From contig NZ_SADB01000003.1 in assembly GCF_009669305.1 (NCBI RefSeq), positions 1-64,000 on the forward strand: a DNA stretch of 64,000 nt. The letters are read 5' to 3'. Positions 22,750 through 30,000 of this stretch are shown here, one piece after another. The position numbers were made by a program, and so were the translations under genes. Under the pieces are notes generated by a model, which was not told the DNA's origin, did no database searches, and saw only the letters and a list, made by a program, of their open reading frames with translations. This stretch comes from Ancylomarina sp. 16SWW S1-10-2 (lineage in GTDB: Bacteria > Bacteroidota > Bacteroidia > Bacteroidales > Marinifilaceae). The first letter of the stretch is position 1, and each line of letters opens with the position of its first letter.

Positions 22750-23079
22750 AATAAAAAGCTCAAAAAGAAAAGGCGTAGCCTTATTCGTTTGGGATTGAAG
22801 CTGATCAAGCCTATGCATGGTCTCGTTCGCGCAATGAGGGACGAATTCATGAATGCTCGTAAAAATAGATGTTTTATATGAATCATGGGAGGCTGAGCTC
22901 CGGCGAAGCGTTCTCGAATGCCTTAATGTGAAATTATTTTATAAGGCATTGCTCATAATCCAATTCTTATAACGACTATTACTTTGGCTCGTTTGAAGAA
23001 AAAAGGTTATCAGTCGATGCTTGATATTTACAAACGAATTACGCCTGTTAGACGTGACTCTTTATTCCCCATAATTTAA
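22750..23079 (+). pseudogene. Decayed group II intron reverse transcriptase (C-terminal part)
   Basis: Fragments of a group II intron maturase can be read in order but in different frames. They are KKRRSLIRLGLK (from about 22764), then DQAYAWSRSR in another frame, then MGG-stop-A near 22887, where Trp has become TGA. Last comes AHNPILITTITLARLKKKG...MLDIYKRITP from 22951 to the stop at 23077-23079. Short inserts separate the pieces. The order and motifs (SRSR-MGGWA-xxxPIL-xTTIT-xRLxKxGY) are those of the thumb/X and C-terminal region of these enzymes. The 5' part of the intron is missing. Confidence 0.75.
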
Positions 23080-23186
23080 CGAACCGCTGTATACGAGACC
23101 CGCTTGGTTTATGCTGAGCTTGCCGAAGTATCTGGTGGTGTGAGAGGTTCTCCGTTAGGCTATTGACCTAGCGATAGTACTCGGAT
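23080..23186 (+). mobile_element. Group II intron domain V/VI remnant, disrupted
   Basis: The domain V strand CCGCTGTATACGAGACC is present from 23083, and the distal strand with GGTGGTGTGAGAGG follows after an insertion of about 25 bases (around 23104-23132) that destroys the hairpin. The insert carries GGTTTATGCTGAGCTTGCCG, which looks like an interspersed repeat unit. Domain VI survives (CGTTAGG with CCTAGCG). The intron appears to end TACTCGGAT at 23186, parallel to CTACTCGAT in the copy at 145. Its 3' exon begins GTGTGC, which matches an attC core. Confidence 0.7.
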
Positions 23187-23199
23187 GTGTGCTGGTGTT

Positions 23200-23658
23200 T
23201 TATACTTCATATCCTAATATTCTGCATAACTCAATAAAAGTTTTCCAATCGTCTTTCTCCTTTTTGATTTTGTTCTTTATTGATTCATTATTTATAATAT
23301 TATGTATTCGATAATCATATTGTTCTCTAAAAGTATTCAAGTTAATTAACTTTTTGTCTAACATTGTCTTACACAGTTCGAATTGGCCTAGATAAGCATC
23401 TACTAGGGCCCAGTCTTCTAGCGCTCCATTATTTTTTAGTTTTGAGTCTTTCTTGGTCCATTTACCTCCGTTTCTCAAATTAATATTTACTTCATCATGA
23501 TTTTTAAATGCGTCTCTTAGGTCTAGCCAAAATTTAGCTTCTTCAATTCGTTTCGCAAACTTAAACTGTATAATTCCAATTACAATTCCTATAACTGCTA
23601 GAGGTAAACCAATTATGGTAATCCAAGTAGCTATCAATTCAATACATTCTTTTGTCAT
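23200..23658 (-). CDS. Small membrane-anchored protein (DUF4760-like), cassette 1
   Basis: This 152-residue protein has one strong N-terminal membrane segment (about 8-31) and a soluble helical tail rich in Lys, Asn and Trp. The layout (anchor, FKFAKRIEEAKFWLDLRDAF helix, then a helical domain) resembles DUF4760-type proteins, whose function is unknown. It is the last cassette of the array in gene order. Its end is interrupted by the group II intron remnant, and its expected end ACACACAAC appears as GCACACATC next to the intron. No partner gene is evident. Confidence 0.65.
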   Translation of the reverse strand: MTKECIELIATWITIIGLPLAVIGIVIGIIQFKFAKRIEEAKFWLDLRDAFKNHDEVNINLRNGGKWTKKDSKLKNNGALEDWALVDAYLGQFELCKTMLDKKLINLNTFREQYDYRIHNIINNESIKNKIKKEKDDWKTFIELCRILGYEV

Positions 23659-23689
23659 AATCTGTTATTTTTTGCACCGAGGTATATTT

Positions 23690-23937
23690 ACACACAACGA
23701 TCTTGCTAAGTTTTCGTGGGCGAGTTAAAAGAATTGCTCTTCAAATCACCAAGCTAATTAAATTTATAATTTTAAGCAAGCGCCATTTAATGGTCTTCTT
23801 CTTGCCTTGTTTTCTTTCCTAAAAATTCCGCAAACTAAACCATTCCCCATAAAGTAGCAATTCTGTCATCGGTTACGTCAACCTACCGTTCATGTTGGGC
23901 AGTTCCTGCCACACGAACGCTTAGTTGTTAGGGGGTA
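23690..23937 (-). repeat. attC-like element A (248 bp)
   Basis: On the plus strand it begins ACACACAAC (23690-23698) and ends CTTAGTTGTTAGGGGG. It is roughly 90 percent identical by eye to element C. The outer ends can pair: ACAAC with GTTGT, TAAG with CTTA, then CGTGGGC with GCCACACG, as in an imperfect attC hairpin. Its length is well above the common 57-150 bp of known attC sites. Confidence 0.65.
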
Positions 23938-23942
23938 GTTTT

Positions 23943-24665
23943 TTATTTTATCAAATCTATTAGAAGACCAATCACTAAAGCTATAAGGAAAAAAGTAATA
24001 GATCCTAAAAAATAGGAAATAGGAGCTTTAAGATAATTCAGTATTTTTCTTTTGTCAAAAAATTGAGCGGTTGCCCAGAAAGCATAAGCTAAAACAATGT
24101 AAAAACCAAAACTTAAAATTGGTATTTTTGTTAAACTCTCCAGTATGCCTAAGAATGTAGCCATTAGCATTTGCATTCCGCTTACAAAAAGCAAAAAAAT
24201 AAGAACCTCATAAAAGTTATAGTCATATTTTCGGTAGAATATTTTAATCCATATAGCTACAAAAACTGACATTAAAATATTTGAATAACCATAATTTTGA
24301 CTTATCCATTGAAATATAAGTCTCATTACTGAATCTGAATCATTAGACTCAACCTGGAAATCGAGATACACATTCTTAAATTCAAAAATCTGCTCAAATA
24401 TTGTATAGGTCAATGAGCAAATCAATATAAACATGATAGGCTTTACAAGTCGACTTCTGTCCTCAGAAATAAATTGTCTAATATTTTGTCCTGGCCTTAT
24501 AAGTAATTCCTTTATCGTGTGGAAAATCCCTTTTTGAAAATTTAATACACTTCCGATTTCAGACGTAATATAACGACTATTAATCCTTTTAATTTCTTGT
24601 GGATGTCCGCAATAGGGGCAATAATCGCTTTGTATTTCATTTTTGCATTTTTTGCAGATATTCAT
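23943..24665 (-). CDS. Zinc-ribbon membrane protein (DUF3667-like), cassette 2
   Basis: This 240-residue inner-membrane protein starts with a zinc ribbon: CKKC near residue 4 and CPYCG near residue 16 supply four Cys ligands. The segment LLIRPGQNIRQFISEDRSRLVKP is typical of the DUF3667 family, followed by four or five membrane segments. The family has no established function. It follows the 71-residue ORF (24690-24905) and shares its cassette. The end of this cassette (CCCCCTAAC) does not match its apparent start (GTTGGCAAC), so it may be a fusion of two older cassettes. Confidence 0.75.
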   Translation of the reverse strand: MNICKKCKNEIQSDYCPYCGHPQEIKRINSRYITSEIGSVLNFQKGIFHTIKELLIRPGQNIRQFISEDRSRLVKPIMFILICSLTYTIFEQIFEFKNVYLDFQVESNDSDSVMRLIFQWISQNYGYSNILMSVFVAIWIKIFYRKYDYNFYEVLIFLLFVSGMQMLMATFLGILESLTKIPILSFGFYIVLAYAFWATAQFFDKRKILNYLKAPISYFLGSITFFLIALVIGLLIDLIK

Positions 24666-24689
24666 TTGATTAATTCTTTTAGTCGTTTT

Positions 24690-24905
24690 TTATATAAGGT
24701 GTAAGTGGTAGGTTTTATTTTTCAGTTTCTTTCTTTTTTTCTTAAATGTTAGATATATACTAATTATAAATACTATCAGGTAAAGAAAACCTAATGCTTG
24801 CTTTCTAAATACAAAATTTTGGAAATCAAATTCTCTCATCAATGCTAAACCTAATGTGAATGCCATTAAGGCAAAAATGATATTGAAGCCTATTTTATCT
24901 TTCAT
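24690..24905 (-). CDS. Small two-helix membrane protein, cassette 2
   Basis: This 71-residue hypothetical protein has two hydrophobic segments (about 8-23 and 38-54) and a basic Lys-rich tail. It lies 24 bp upstream of the DUF3667-like gene on the same strand and is probably co-transcribed. I recognise no family. Its position inside a cassette, before a real gene, supports it being expressed, but the short length keeps confidence moderate. Confidence 0.5.
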   Translation of the reverse strand: MKDKIGFNIIFALMAFTLGLALMREFDFQNFVFRKQALGFLYLIVFIISIYLTFKKKRKKLKNKTYHLHLI

Positions 24906-25080
24906 ATTTTCAATATTTTGTTAGTGTATATAAAATTCCACGTTCAAAATGGAAAACGTGTTCAATTTCGTGATTTATATTATGTCTGTCAATTCGTTTT
25001 GACTTCTATGTCGCAATTTTTATAATTAATTATTCTTGAAATTTTTCAGTTCCTTTGTTTGTGCTCGGTTTGGTAAAATT

Positions 25081-25235
25081 GTTGCCAACTGGCTTGTAAT
25101 ATGTTTTGCGGGCTTTCTAAGCTCTTCACTTTCAAATCCGCACTTAGCCAAATCTGTTATTTTCCTTAAATTCAAATCTGTGTCAAATCAAAGATTTGGC
25201 AATTCCTGCCACACGAACGCTTAGTTGTTGTTTAC
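25081..25235 (-). repeat. attC-like element B (155 bp)
   Basis: It begins GTTGCCAAC (25081-25089) and ends CTTAGTTGTTGTTTAC. Its right half (GGCA-TTCCTGCCACACGAACGCTTAGTTGTT) matches elements A and C. Its left half matches element D instead (CGGGCTTTCTAAGC..., TTTCAAATCCGCACTTAGC). It is therefore a chimera of the two element types. The stop codon of the protease gene lies inside it. Confidence 0.55.
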
Positions 25236-26186
25236 AGCTTTTTTAATTCCAAATCTCTTATTCGCATAGTCAATCAATATTGTCTCATTAAGGAAAAGAG
25301 CATTCCCAGTTAATCCAAATATATTATTAGATTCATAGAAATAATCATACTTTTTTGACTTGTCATAATAAACTGTAAGTTGAGGTAATACTTTATCACC
25401 AAATTTCAACTCAACATTACTCTTTAGTCCTATTTTAGTTTTTTTCTCACCCCATGAGTTTACAACCAATGAGTCAGTCACAGCAGAATCACAAATTAAT
25501 TCTGCATTCTTCTCAATAGTCGATAATTCAAACATACTTGCACCTGTATCAAATAATACCCGAAGCTCCTGCCCATTAGCAGAAAATGGCAAGAGCAATC
25601 TGTTGTCTTCATTTTCCTTTAAAAACTGAAATGGGATAAAATTATAATCTGATGGGTTTACCATTGAAGCTTCTGTTATACAAATCTCACTGTTGGGGTA
25701 ATCTAAAATGAGAATCTTGTTTTTTAGAATATCTGCCCCAATACTGCCAATTAAGATTTCTGTTTCATGACTAACAGAATCTATGGGAATTTCAATTCCA
25801 TAGCCTTTCATACAAACTGCATTCACTTCGCTCTCAAAAGTACCTCCAATAGATATATTTAAGTTGTTTAAATGAGGATAAACACGTGTTTGCACCTTAC
25901 ATAAGTTGATTGTATCAAGCTTATTTTTCAATTGGGGAAACTTGTTATAAAAGCTACTAATCGTTTTTCCTCTGATTATTGTTTGATTAGAACCAAGGTC
26001 AAGCTGCATCAAAAAACTGTTAGGCAAGTTGTCAATCTTTACAGGTAATAAGATAGCTAACTTCTCAATATACCTACCTGAAACACTATCATTAACCCAT
26101 TTGAATTTAGTGAACTTCTGTCCATTTGTTTGATTGACAATAAAAGTCATTACAATAATTAAAAGTCCAAGTTTTCTTATTTGCAT
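25221..26186 (-). CDS. Retropepsin-like aspartyl protease, exported, cassette 3
   Basis: This 321-residue protein has a signal peptide (MQIRKLGLLIIVMTFIVNQTNGQ). It carries two aspartyl-protease-like halves: DLGSNQTII (about 63) and the catalytic-type LFDTGASMFELS (about 210). Such bacterial proteins are periplasmic or outer-surface proteases of mostly unknown target. The first half has DLG instead of DTG, so the active site may use only the second motif or act as a homodimer. The stop TAA lies within attC-like element B. The cassette ends match at 8 of 9 positions. Confidence 0.75.
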   Translation of the reverse strand: MQIRKLGLLIIVMTFIVNQTNGQKFTKFKWVNDSVSGRYIEKLAILLPVKIDNLPNSFLMQLDLGSNQTIIRGKTISSFYNKFPQLKNKLDTINLCKVQTRVYPHLNNLNISIGGTFESEVNAVCMKGYGIEIPIDSVSHETEILIGSIGADILKNKILILDYPNSEICITEASMVNPSDYNFIPFQFLKENEDNRLLLPFSANGQELRVLFDTGASMFELSTIEKNAELICDSAVTDSLVVNSWGEKKTKIGLKSNVELKFGDKVLPQLTVYYDKSKKYDYFYESNNIFGLTGNALFLNETILIDYANKRFGIKKAVNNN

Positions 26187-26203
26187 ATGTTCTGTTTAAA
26201 ATT

Positions 26204-26449
26204 GTATACAACCGGTCTTGTTAAGTTGCGTGGGCGAGTTAAAAGAATCGCACTTCAAATCACCAAGCCCATTAAATTTATAATTTTAAGCAAGCGCCAT
26301 TTAATGGTCTTTTTCTTGCCTCATTCCCTTTCCTAAAAGTTCCGCAAACTAAACCATTCCCCATAAAGTAGCAATTCTGTCATCGGTTACGTCAACCTAC
26401 CGTACCTATTGGGCAGTTCCTGCCACACGAACGCTTAGTTGTTAGGCAC
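26204..26449 (-). repeat. attC-like element C (246 bp)
   Basis: On the plus strand it begins GTATACAAC (26204-26212) and ends CTTAGTTGTTAGGCAC. The core GTTAGGC fits the integron GTTRRRY consensus exactly. It is nearly identical to element A over its whole length, including GCAAACTAAACCATTCCCC and GTCATCGGTTACGTCAACC. The high identity between two elements in one array points to a common origin or recent spread. Confidence 0.7.
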
Positions 26450-26455
26450 TTTTAT

Positions 26456-27256
26456 TTACCATCTGTCCATTTTATCTGGATTCTCATTCATGCTGTTTGC
26501 CATTCCAAAACCGTCCAAATCAGGAAATAACATTTTTGTTCTAAAATCAAAAACAGATTCCAAAATTTGCAAACACTCACTTTTCAGTTTTGACGAAATA
26601 GCAATGAATAACTTTGCTTTTGATTCCATTGGTAACTGTAAACTACCTGTTTTCTCCTTAGATACTGTGCTGTACAAAAATTGAGCATGCTGCGCTGAAA
26701 TTCTAGATGATAATGTCGGAGACTCGTAAACCTGTGGATATTCATGCTTTTTACAACCTTTAATAACCTCATTGTAAGAATCCGAATCTAGCTCAGATTC
26801 CATACCTCCAATATAATGTGAGTGTATTCCGATTAACAAACCCATCTTGTCAGTTTGATAATTTACACAAAACCACAATGCCACAAATGCGTTCCTTGAA
26901 AAATCAACTAATCTTGTTGCAGCACCATGATGCTGTAATTTAGCGAGCAACTCTAAGTCAGACAATTCCCTTCCATTTTGAATTCGAAAACCTTTATGAG
27001 TAGCATGTCTTAATAAATGTCTCTCATAGCTTTCTAATTCAGCATTTTTATCTTTTAGATACGACGTACCTAATTGGATTCGTCTAAATGCAGAACTATC
27101 AATTTTCCAATCTATATTAGCTTGTCCTCTCCACATCCTAACAGGAACGAATTCATATGAATCCTGATTTTCTTTTTCGGTAATTAATTTAGTAAGTTCG
27201 ACAAATGAAGCTGGTTGAAGACACTCTCCATAAATTTCACTTTTGTATATCTTCAT
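26456..27256 (-). CDS. FRG-domain protein, cassette 4
   Basis: This 266-residue cytosolic protein shows the FRG-domain landmarks RMWRGQANIDW (about 42-52) and LQHHGAATRLVDFSRNAFVALWF (about 110-132), close to the family pattern QHxGxxTRLLDxT. FRG proteins occur in phage-defence neighbourhoods and may act on nucleic acids or nucleotides, but the chemistry is unsettled. The cassette is complete: start GTTAGGCAC and end GTGCCTAAC are exact reverse complements. No partner toxin or antitoxin lies in the same cassette. The family call is firm; the defence role is inference. Confidence 0.85.
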   Translation of the reverse strand: MKIYKSEIYGECLQPASFVELTKLITEKENQDSYEFVPVRMWRGQANIDWKIDSSAFRRIQLGTSYLKDKNAELESYERHLLRHATHKGFRIQNGRELSDLELLAKLQHHGAATRLVDFSRNAFVALWFCVNYQTDKMGLLIGIHSHYIGGMESELDSDSYNEVIKGCKKHEYPQVYESPTLSSRISAQHAQFLYSTVSKEKTGSLQLPMESKAKLFIAISSKLKSECLQILESVFDFRTKMLFPDLDGFGMANSMNENPDKMDRW

Positions 27257-27276
27257 TGCTTTTTAATTTCATAATT

Positions 27277-27476
27277 GTGCCTAACGGTCTTGATAAGCGT
27301 AGTGCGGAGCTTTCGAAGAGATAGACTTTCAAGTTCGCACTGAGCTTTGGTAAAAAACGTTTGCTTAAATTCATTTTTTAATAGTAATAAGTTTTTTGCC
27401 AAAGCGGACATTGTTTGAAACACAAACTTTAGAACTTAATCAAAACTCCGCATTAAGTTTATCTTTTGTTGTGTGT
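27277..27476 (-). repeat. attC-like element D (200 bp)
   Basis: On the minus strand it runs from ACACACAAC (27476 to 27468, inside the end of the CBS gene) to GTTAGGCAC (27285 to 27277). The arms AAC...GATAA...TGCGGAG and CTCCGCA...TTATC...GTT can pair into a long imperfect hairpin with unpaired bases on one side. Its distal core GTTAGGC fits GTTRRRY. Confidence 0.6.
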
Positions 27477-28306
27477 TCGTGCTTTTCTTCAGATTGAATT
27501 AGGAATTGCTCAATATGATTTATTGTCTCAACAAATAACTCCCATTTCAAATTTGATATTATGGAATTTTGACTATGAGCTAATTCATTTCTTATTTTTT
27601 CATTGTTGCTGATTAATTTTTCAATTTTGCTTTTTGAAAGGTTAAAGTTTGCTCTAAAGCCTTCCGATTCTTTTAGGATTACTTTTTTATCTGATATTTG
27701 TAAACATTCAAGTAAAGATAATTCATCATTATTTCCTTTTCGCTTGGAGAAAACCATTTCAGCTTCTTCTACTCTTTTGGGTTTTAATATTTTCCCCCAC
27801 TCTTCCTCAGTTTCATAATAATAATTAATCCAATAGTTTAAGTGTAACTCAAATAGAGATAAAATTCCAAATAAATAAATTCTTATTATTGGTTTATTAA
27901 TATCTGCTCTTGTAACAATACCTTCAATTTTACTTCCATCAATCACGAAAATAAACTCATTTTCTAATAGAATATTTAATAATTCAGCAATTGGAGTTGA
28001 GTCCGAAATTAACTTTTCTGTTCCTATATTATTGATATAATCCTGTATATAGCCATCATCTAATTCTTCTCGTATTACATAGCCAATCAAATTATTGTTG
28101 TCATCAATTACTCCAGCAGTGTCAAATTCTTTACATTTCAATTCATGTTTCACATAACAAACTTCATGTTCAGGCCTACACGATAGCAATGGTTCATAAA
28201 TATGTCTTGTTGTTATATTGTCAATAAATAGACCCTGTATCTCTTTGAAAGAAGTACCCTTCCTTCTTTCCCCTGTTTCAGAGGATAACCATAATTCATA
28301 TCCCAT
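27440..28306 (-). CDS. CBS-domain protein with helical C-terminus, cassette 5
   Basis: This 288-residue protein carries a pair of CBS-like repeats at about 15-140 (FKEIQGLFIDNITTRHIYEPL, DDNNNLIGYV, then LLNILLENEFIFVIDGSKIEGIVTRADI). CBS pairs commonly bind adenosyl nucleotides. The C-terminal half is helical and resembles HEPN-like or Abi-type helices (SNNEKIRNELAHSQNSI; RNELAHS recalls the HEPN RX4-6H motif). If so, it could be an RNase or nucleotide-sensing effector, which is speculative. Its last codons overlap attC-like element D. The cassette ends match 9 of 9. Confidence 0.75.
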   Translation of the reverse strand: MGYELWLSSETGERRKGTSFKEIQGLFIDNITTRHIYEPLLSCRPEHEVCYVKHELKCKEFDTAGVIDDNNNLIGYVIREELDDGYIQDYINNIGTEKLISDSTPIAELLNILLENEFIFVIDGSKIEGIVTRADINKPIIRIYLFGILSLFELHLNYWINYYYETEEEWGKILKPKRVEEAEMVFSKRKGNNDELSLLECLQISDKKVILKESEGFRANFNLSKSKIEKLISNNEKIRNELAHSQNSIISNLKWELFVETINHIEQFLIQSEEKHEHTTKDKLNAEF

Positions 28307-28337
28307 ATTCTAACATTATTTGGTATGTATTTACATG

Positions 28338-28393
28338 ACACACAACAAGTGGGTAAAGTGCAGTGCACTTTATCCCACTTATCTGTTGTTTTT
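28338..28393 (-). repeat. attC-like element E (56 bp), canonical size
   Basis: On the minus strand it reads ACAAC-AGAT-AAGTGGG-A-TAAAGTGCA, then TGCACTTTA-CCCACTT-GTTGT. ACAAC/GTTGT, AAGTGGG/CCCACTT and TAAAGTGCA/TGCACTTTA pair, leaving AGAT and one A unpaired on a single side. One-sided extrahelical bases and this length are characteristic of integron attC hairpins. It opens the array on the right. Confidence 0.7.
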
Positions 28394-28739
28394 TATAAAT
28401 CGTTGTTCTTCTTCTTGTTATCCATTAAAATTACATCTAATGGACTTTTTATTTTTGCAAGAGATTTTTTACTTTCAAGGGTTTAAATCTCTCATGTTTT
28501 ACTCTACTCAGAATCTTAAACTGTTTTGATCTGTTTGCTGAGTTTTGTAGCTCACCTCATTCTGTTTTACAGGCAAGGATTTTTTATAGTTCTTAAAAAT
28601 ACGATTTTGAATAAACTTAAAGGTAAATTATTGTAAAATGTTTTGTGGAATTATTATAAATAGCACGCTTCATGTTTATCTCTTTTTATTCAAAAACAAA
28701 AGAGCTTCAGTTTTGTGAAGCCCTTTGCTTAAAATATGC
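28394..28739. other. Non-coding stretch right of the cassette array
   Basis: This AT-rich DNA has no supported gene, and I find no integrase or integrase remnant here. A hairpin at 28702-28723 (GCTTCA with TGAAGC) is followed on the minus strand by TTTTGTTTTTG. It looks like a terminator serving the remnant at 28740-28883. Confidence 0.4.
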
Positions 28740-28883
28740 TTAAACCAAATTGCTGTCAGGCTCGTTTTTACTGCGGTGGCGTTTTACCAATTCGTTATTT
28801 GTATCGATCTGCACACTTATGATTTTTATATTGCAGGTAAGTAATTGGGAGAGACCTCTGTTTGGCAAGCTAAATACGGCGAA
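28740..28883 (-). pseudogene. Unassigned 3' gene remnant
   Basis: A minus-strand frame of 47 codons begins after an in-frame stop and ends NEPDSNLV-stop at 28740. It reads like ordinary protein (LLTCNIKIISVQIDTNNELV). A minus-strand terminator hairpin follows immediately. I do not recognise the family. It is probably the tail of a lost gene, as with the aroA fragment nearby. Confidence 0.3.
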
Positions 28884-29207
28884 TTAGTAAATTGGAGGAG
28901 AAACGATTCAATATGTTACCGATTTTAAGGTTTTTGGTATTTGCGTTTTCGGCTTTAAATAAAAAGCAATCTCCGTTGAGAGTCTTAATATTTTGTGGGT
29001 TCTTCATTATAAAGCTTTAGACAGATTCCACAAGCTTATGGATGCCATTTACTGCTTATTTACAGTTTAAACGTGACAAGAAACTTCTATTTAATTGGAT
29101 TCTCATTTTAGTGTTTAACAATAATTTCTTGTAAAAACAGACTCAAAGCTGTAGGCATAGTTATCTCGAAGAAAAAAACCTAAAATAAGGGAGGTTGATA
29201 ACATCCA

Positions 29208-29375
29208 TTAATTGCTCCACTAAAGGTTTAGGGAAGCCTTCAACATTTGTTAACGGTTCCACTAAAGGCTTAGGCAAGTATTCAACATTTGTTAATTGCT
29301 CCACTAAGGTCTTAGGCAAGCCTTCAACATTTGTTAACGGCTCCACTAAGGGCTTAGACAAGTCTTCAACATTTG
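29208..29375. repeat. Four tandem 42-bp repeats
   Basis: Four consecutive 42-bp units (29208, 29250, 29292, 29334) each contain CCACTAAGG...TTAG.CAAG..TTCAACATTTG. Units 1 and 3 start TTAATTGC, and units 2 and 4 start TTAACGG, giving an 84-bp higher order. Because 42 is a multiple of 3, both strands stay open as a 14-residue repeat, so short ORFs on either strand are likely by-products. There are no spacers between units, so this is not a CRISPR. The flanks 28884-29207 and 29376-29950 show no gene that I can support. Confidence 0.85.
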
Positions 29376-29953
29376 TTAACGCCTTACCTTAAAGAAAAGA
29401 AGGCATTAATTTTTTTAAACGATCTTTCTGAAGATAATATCAAGCCAATATAATTTAGTAATGACTTGACTATTGCTTGTGTTAATTCTCATTTGATAAA
29501 GCCCATGTTTCTGCACGATTTATTCTGTCATTTTTCTTCTATTATAAAGGGATGCGATACAATTGCGTAGGAGTGGGGACAAATAGATTGTTCAAAGATT
29601 ATTAGGAAGAAATATAGTCTAATGAACGGACTTAAATTCTCCCTTTAAAGTCATCAAAAAAACAAATAAAAGCGTCGATAAGTCATAAACAGTCCAATTT
29701 AAGATGGCATGTTGTTTCATACTTGTGCTCAGCTTGCCAAAGCAGATCGTTATCTATTCAGTTTATAGAAAGGACAAGTAAATAGAGAGCATTTGAAATG
29801 GTGTGGAATCTAATTATCAAACATCTATTTTTAGAATGGGCTTAGTTTGATTCAACAATGGACTTTCGCCTTTGTGTATTTTGTGAAATAACTTTGCGCC
29901 TTTGCGTGAAAAGAATTGTGGGAGGAGGGTTTTTGATAAAAACAGCATACCAA

Positions 29954-29979
29954 AAAGCTCGACTTGTGGGGCGAGCTTT
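29954..29979 (-). terminator. Terminator of the former aroA gene
   Basis: AAAGCTCG (29954-29961) pairs with CGAGCTTT (29972-29979). On the minus strand a T-run follows the stem. It sits about 20 bp after the stop codon of the aroA fragment, where the native terminator would be. Confidence 0.55.
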
Positions 29980-30000
29980 CTTTATATAATTGGGATGAGT

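Larger units (their letters stand above)
23187..28393 (-). mobile_element. Integrase-less integron-like cassette array (five cassettes)
   Basis: Five unrelated gene units, all on the minus strand, are separated by attC-like elements (A-E below). In integrons, a cassette begins GTTRRRY and its own attC carries the reverse complement. Here the CBS cassette starts GTTGTGTGT (28346 to 28338) and ends ACACACAAC (27476 to 27468), 9 of 9. The FRG cassette starts GTTAGGCAC (27285 to 27277) and ends GTGCCTAAC (26449 to 26441), 9 of 9. The protease cassette starts GTTGTATAC and ends GTAAACAAC, 8 of 9. The zinc-ribbon cassette fails the rule. I find no integrase, so it resembles a CALIN (a cluster of attC sites lacking an integrase). 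Confidence 0.65.

Noticed and set aside
22627-22886. Two short minus-strand ORFs after SusD
   Set aside because: They cover the SusD terminator and the antisense of the decayed reverse transcriptase, which explains the sequence better.
25036-25224. Plus-strand 62-residue ORF
   Set aside because: It runs through attC-like element B and opposite to all cassette genes; its product has no recognisable features.
28320-28529. Plus-strand 69-residue ORF
   Set aside because: It spans attC-like element E and AT-rich non-coding DNA; nothing supports translation.
28394-29160. Possible integron integrase or its remnant next to element E
   Set aside because: I read the frames for tyrosine-recombinase motifs and found none; only an unassigned 47-codon tail is present.
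29208-29375. Possible CRISPR array
   Set aside because: The units follow each other directly without unique spacers and no cas genes are nearby.
29161-29392. Overlapping 65-66-residue ORFs on both strands made of 14-residue repeats
   Set aside because: They are by-products of a 42-bp tandem repeat whose unit is a multiple of three. No start signal, domain or operon supports either one.
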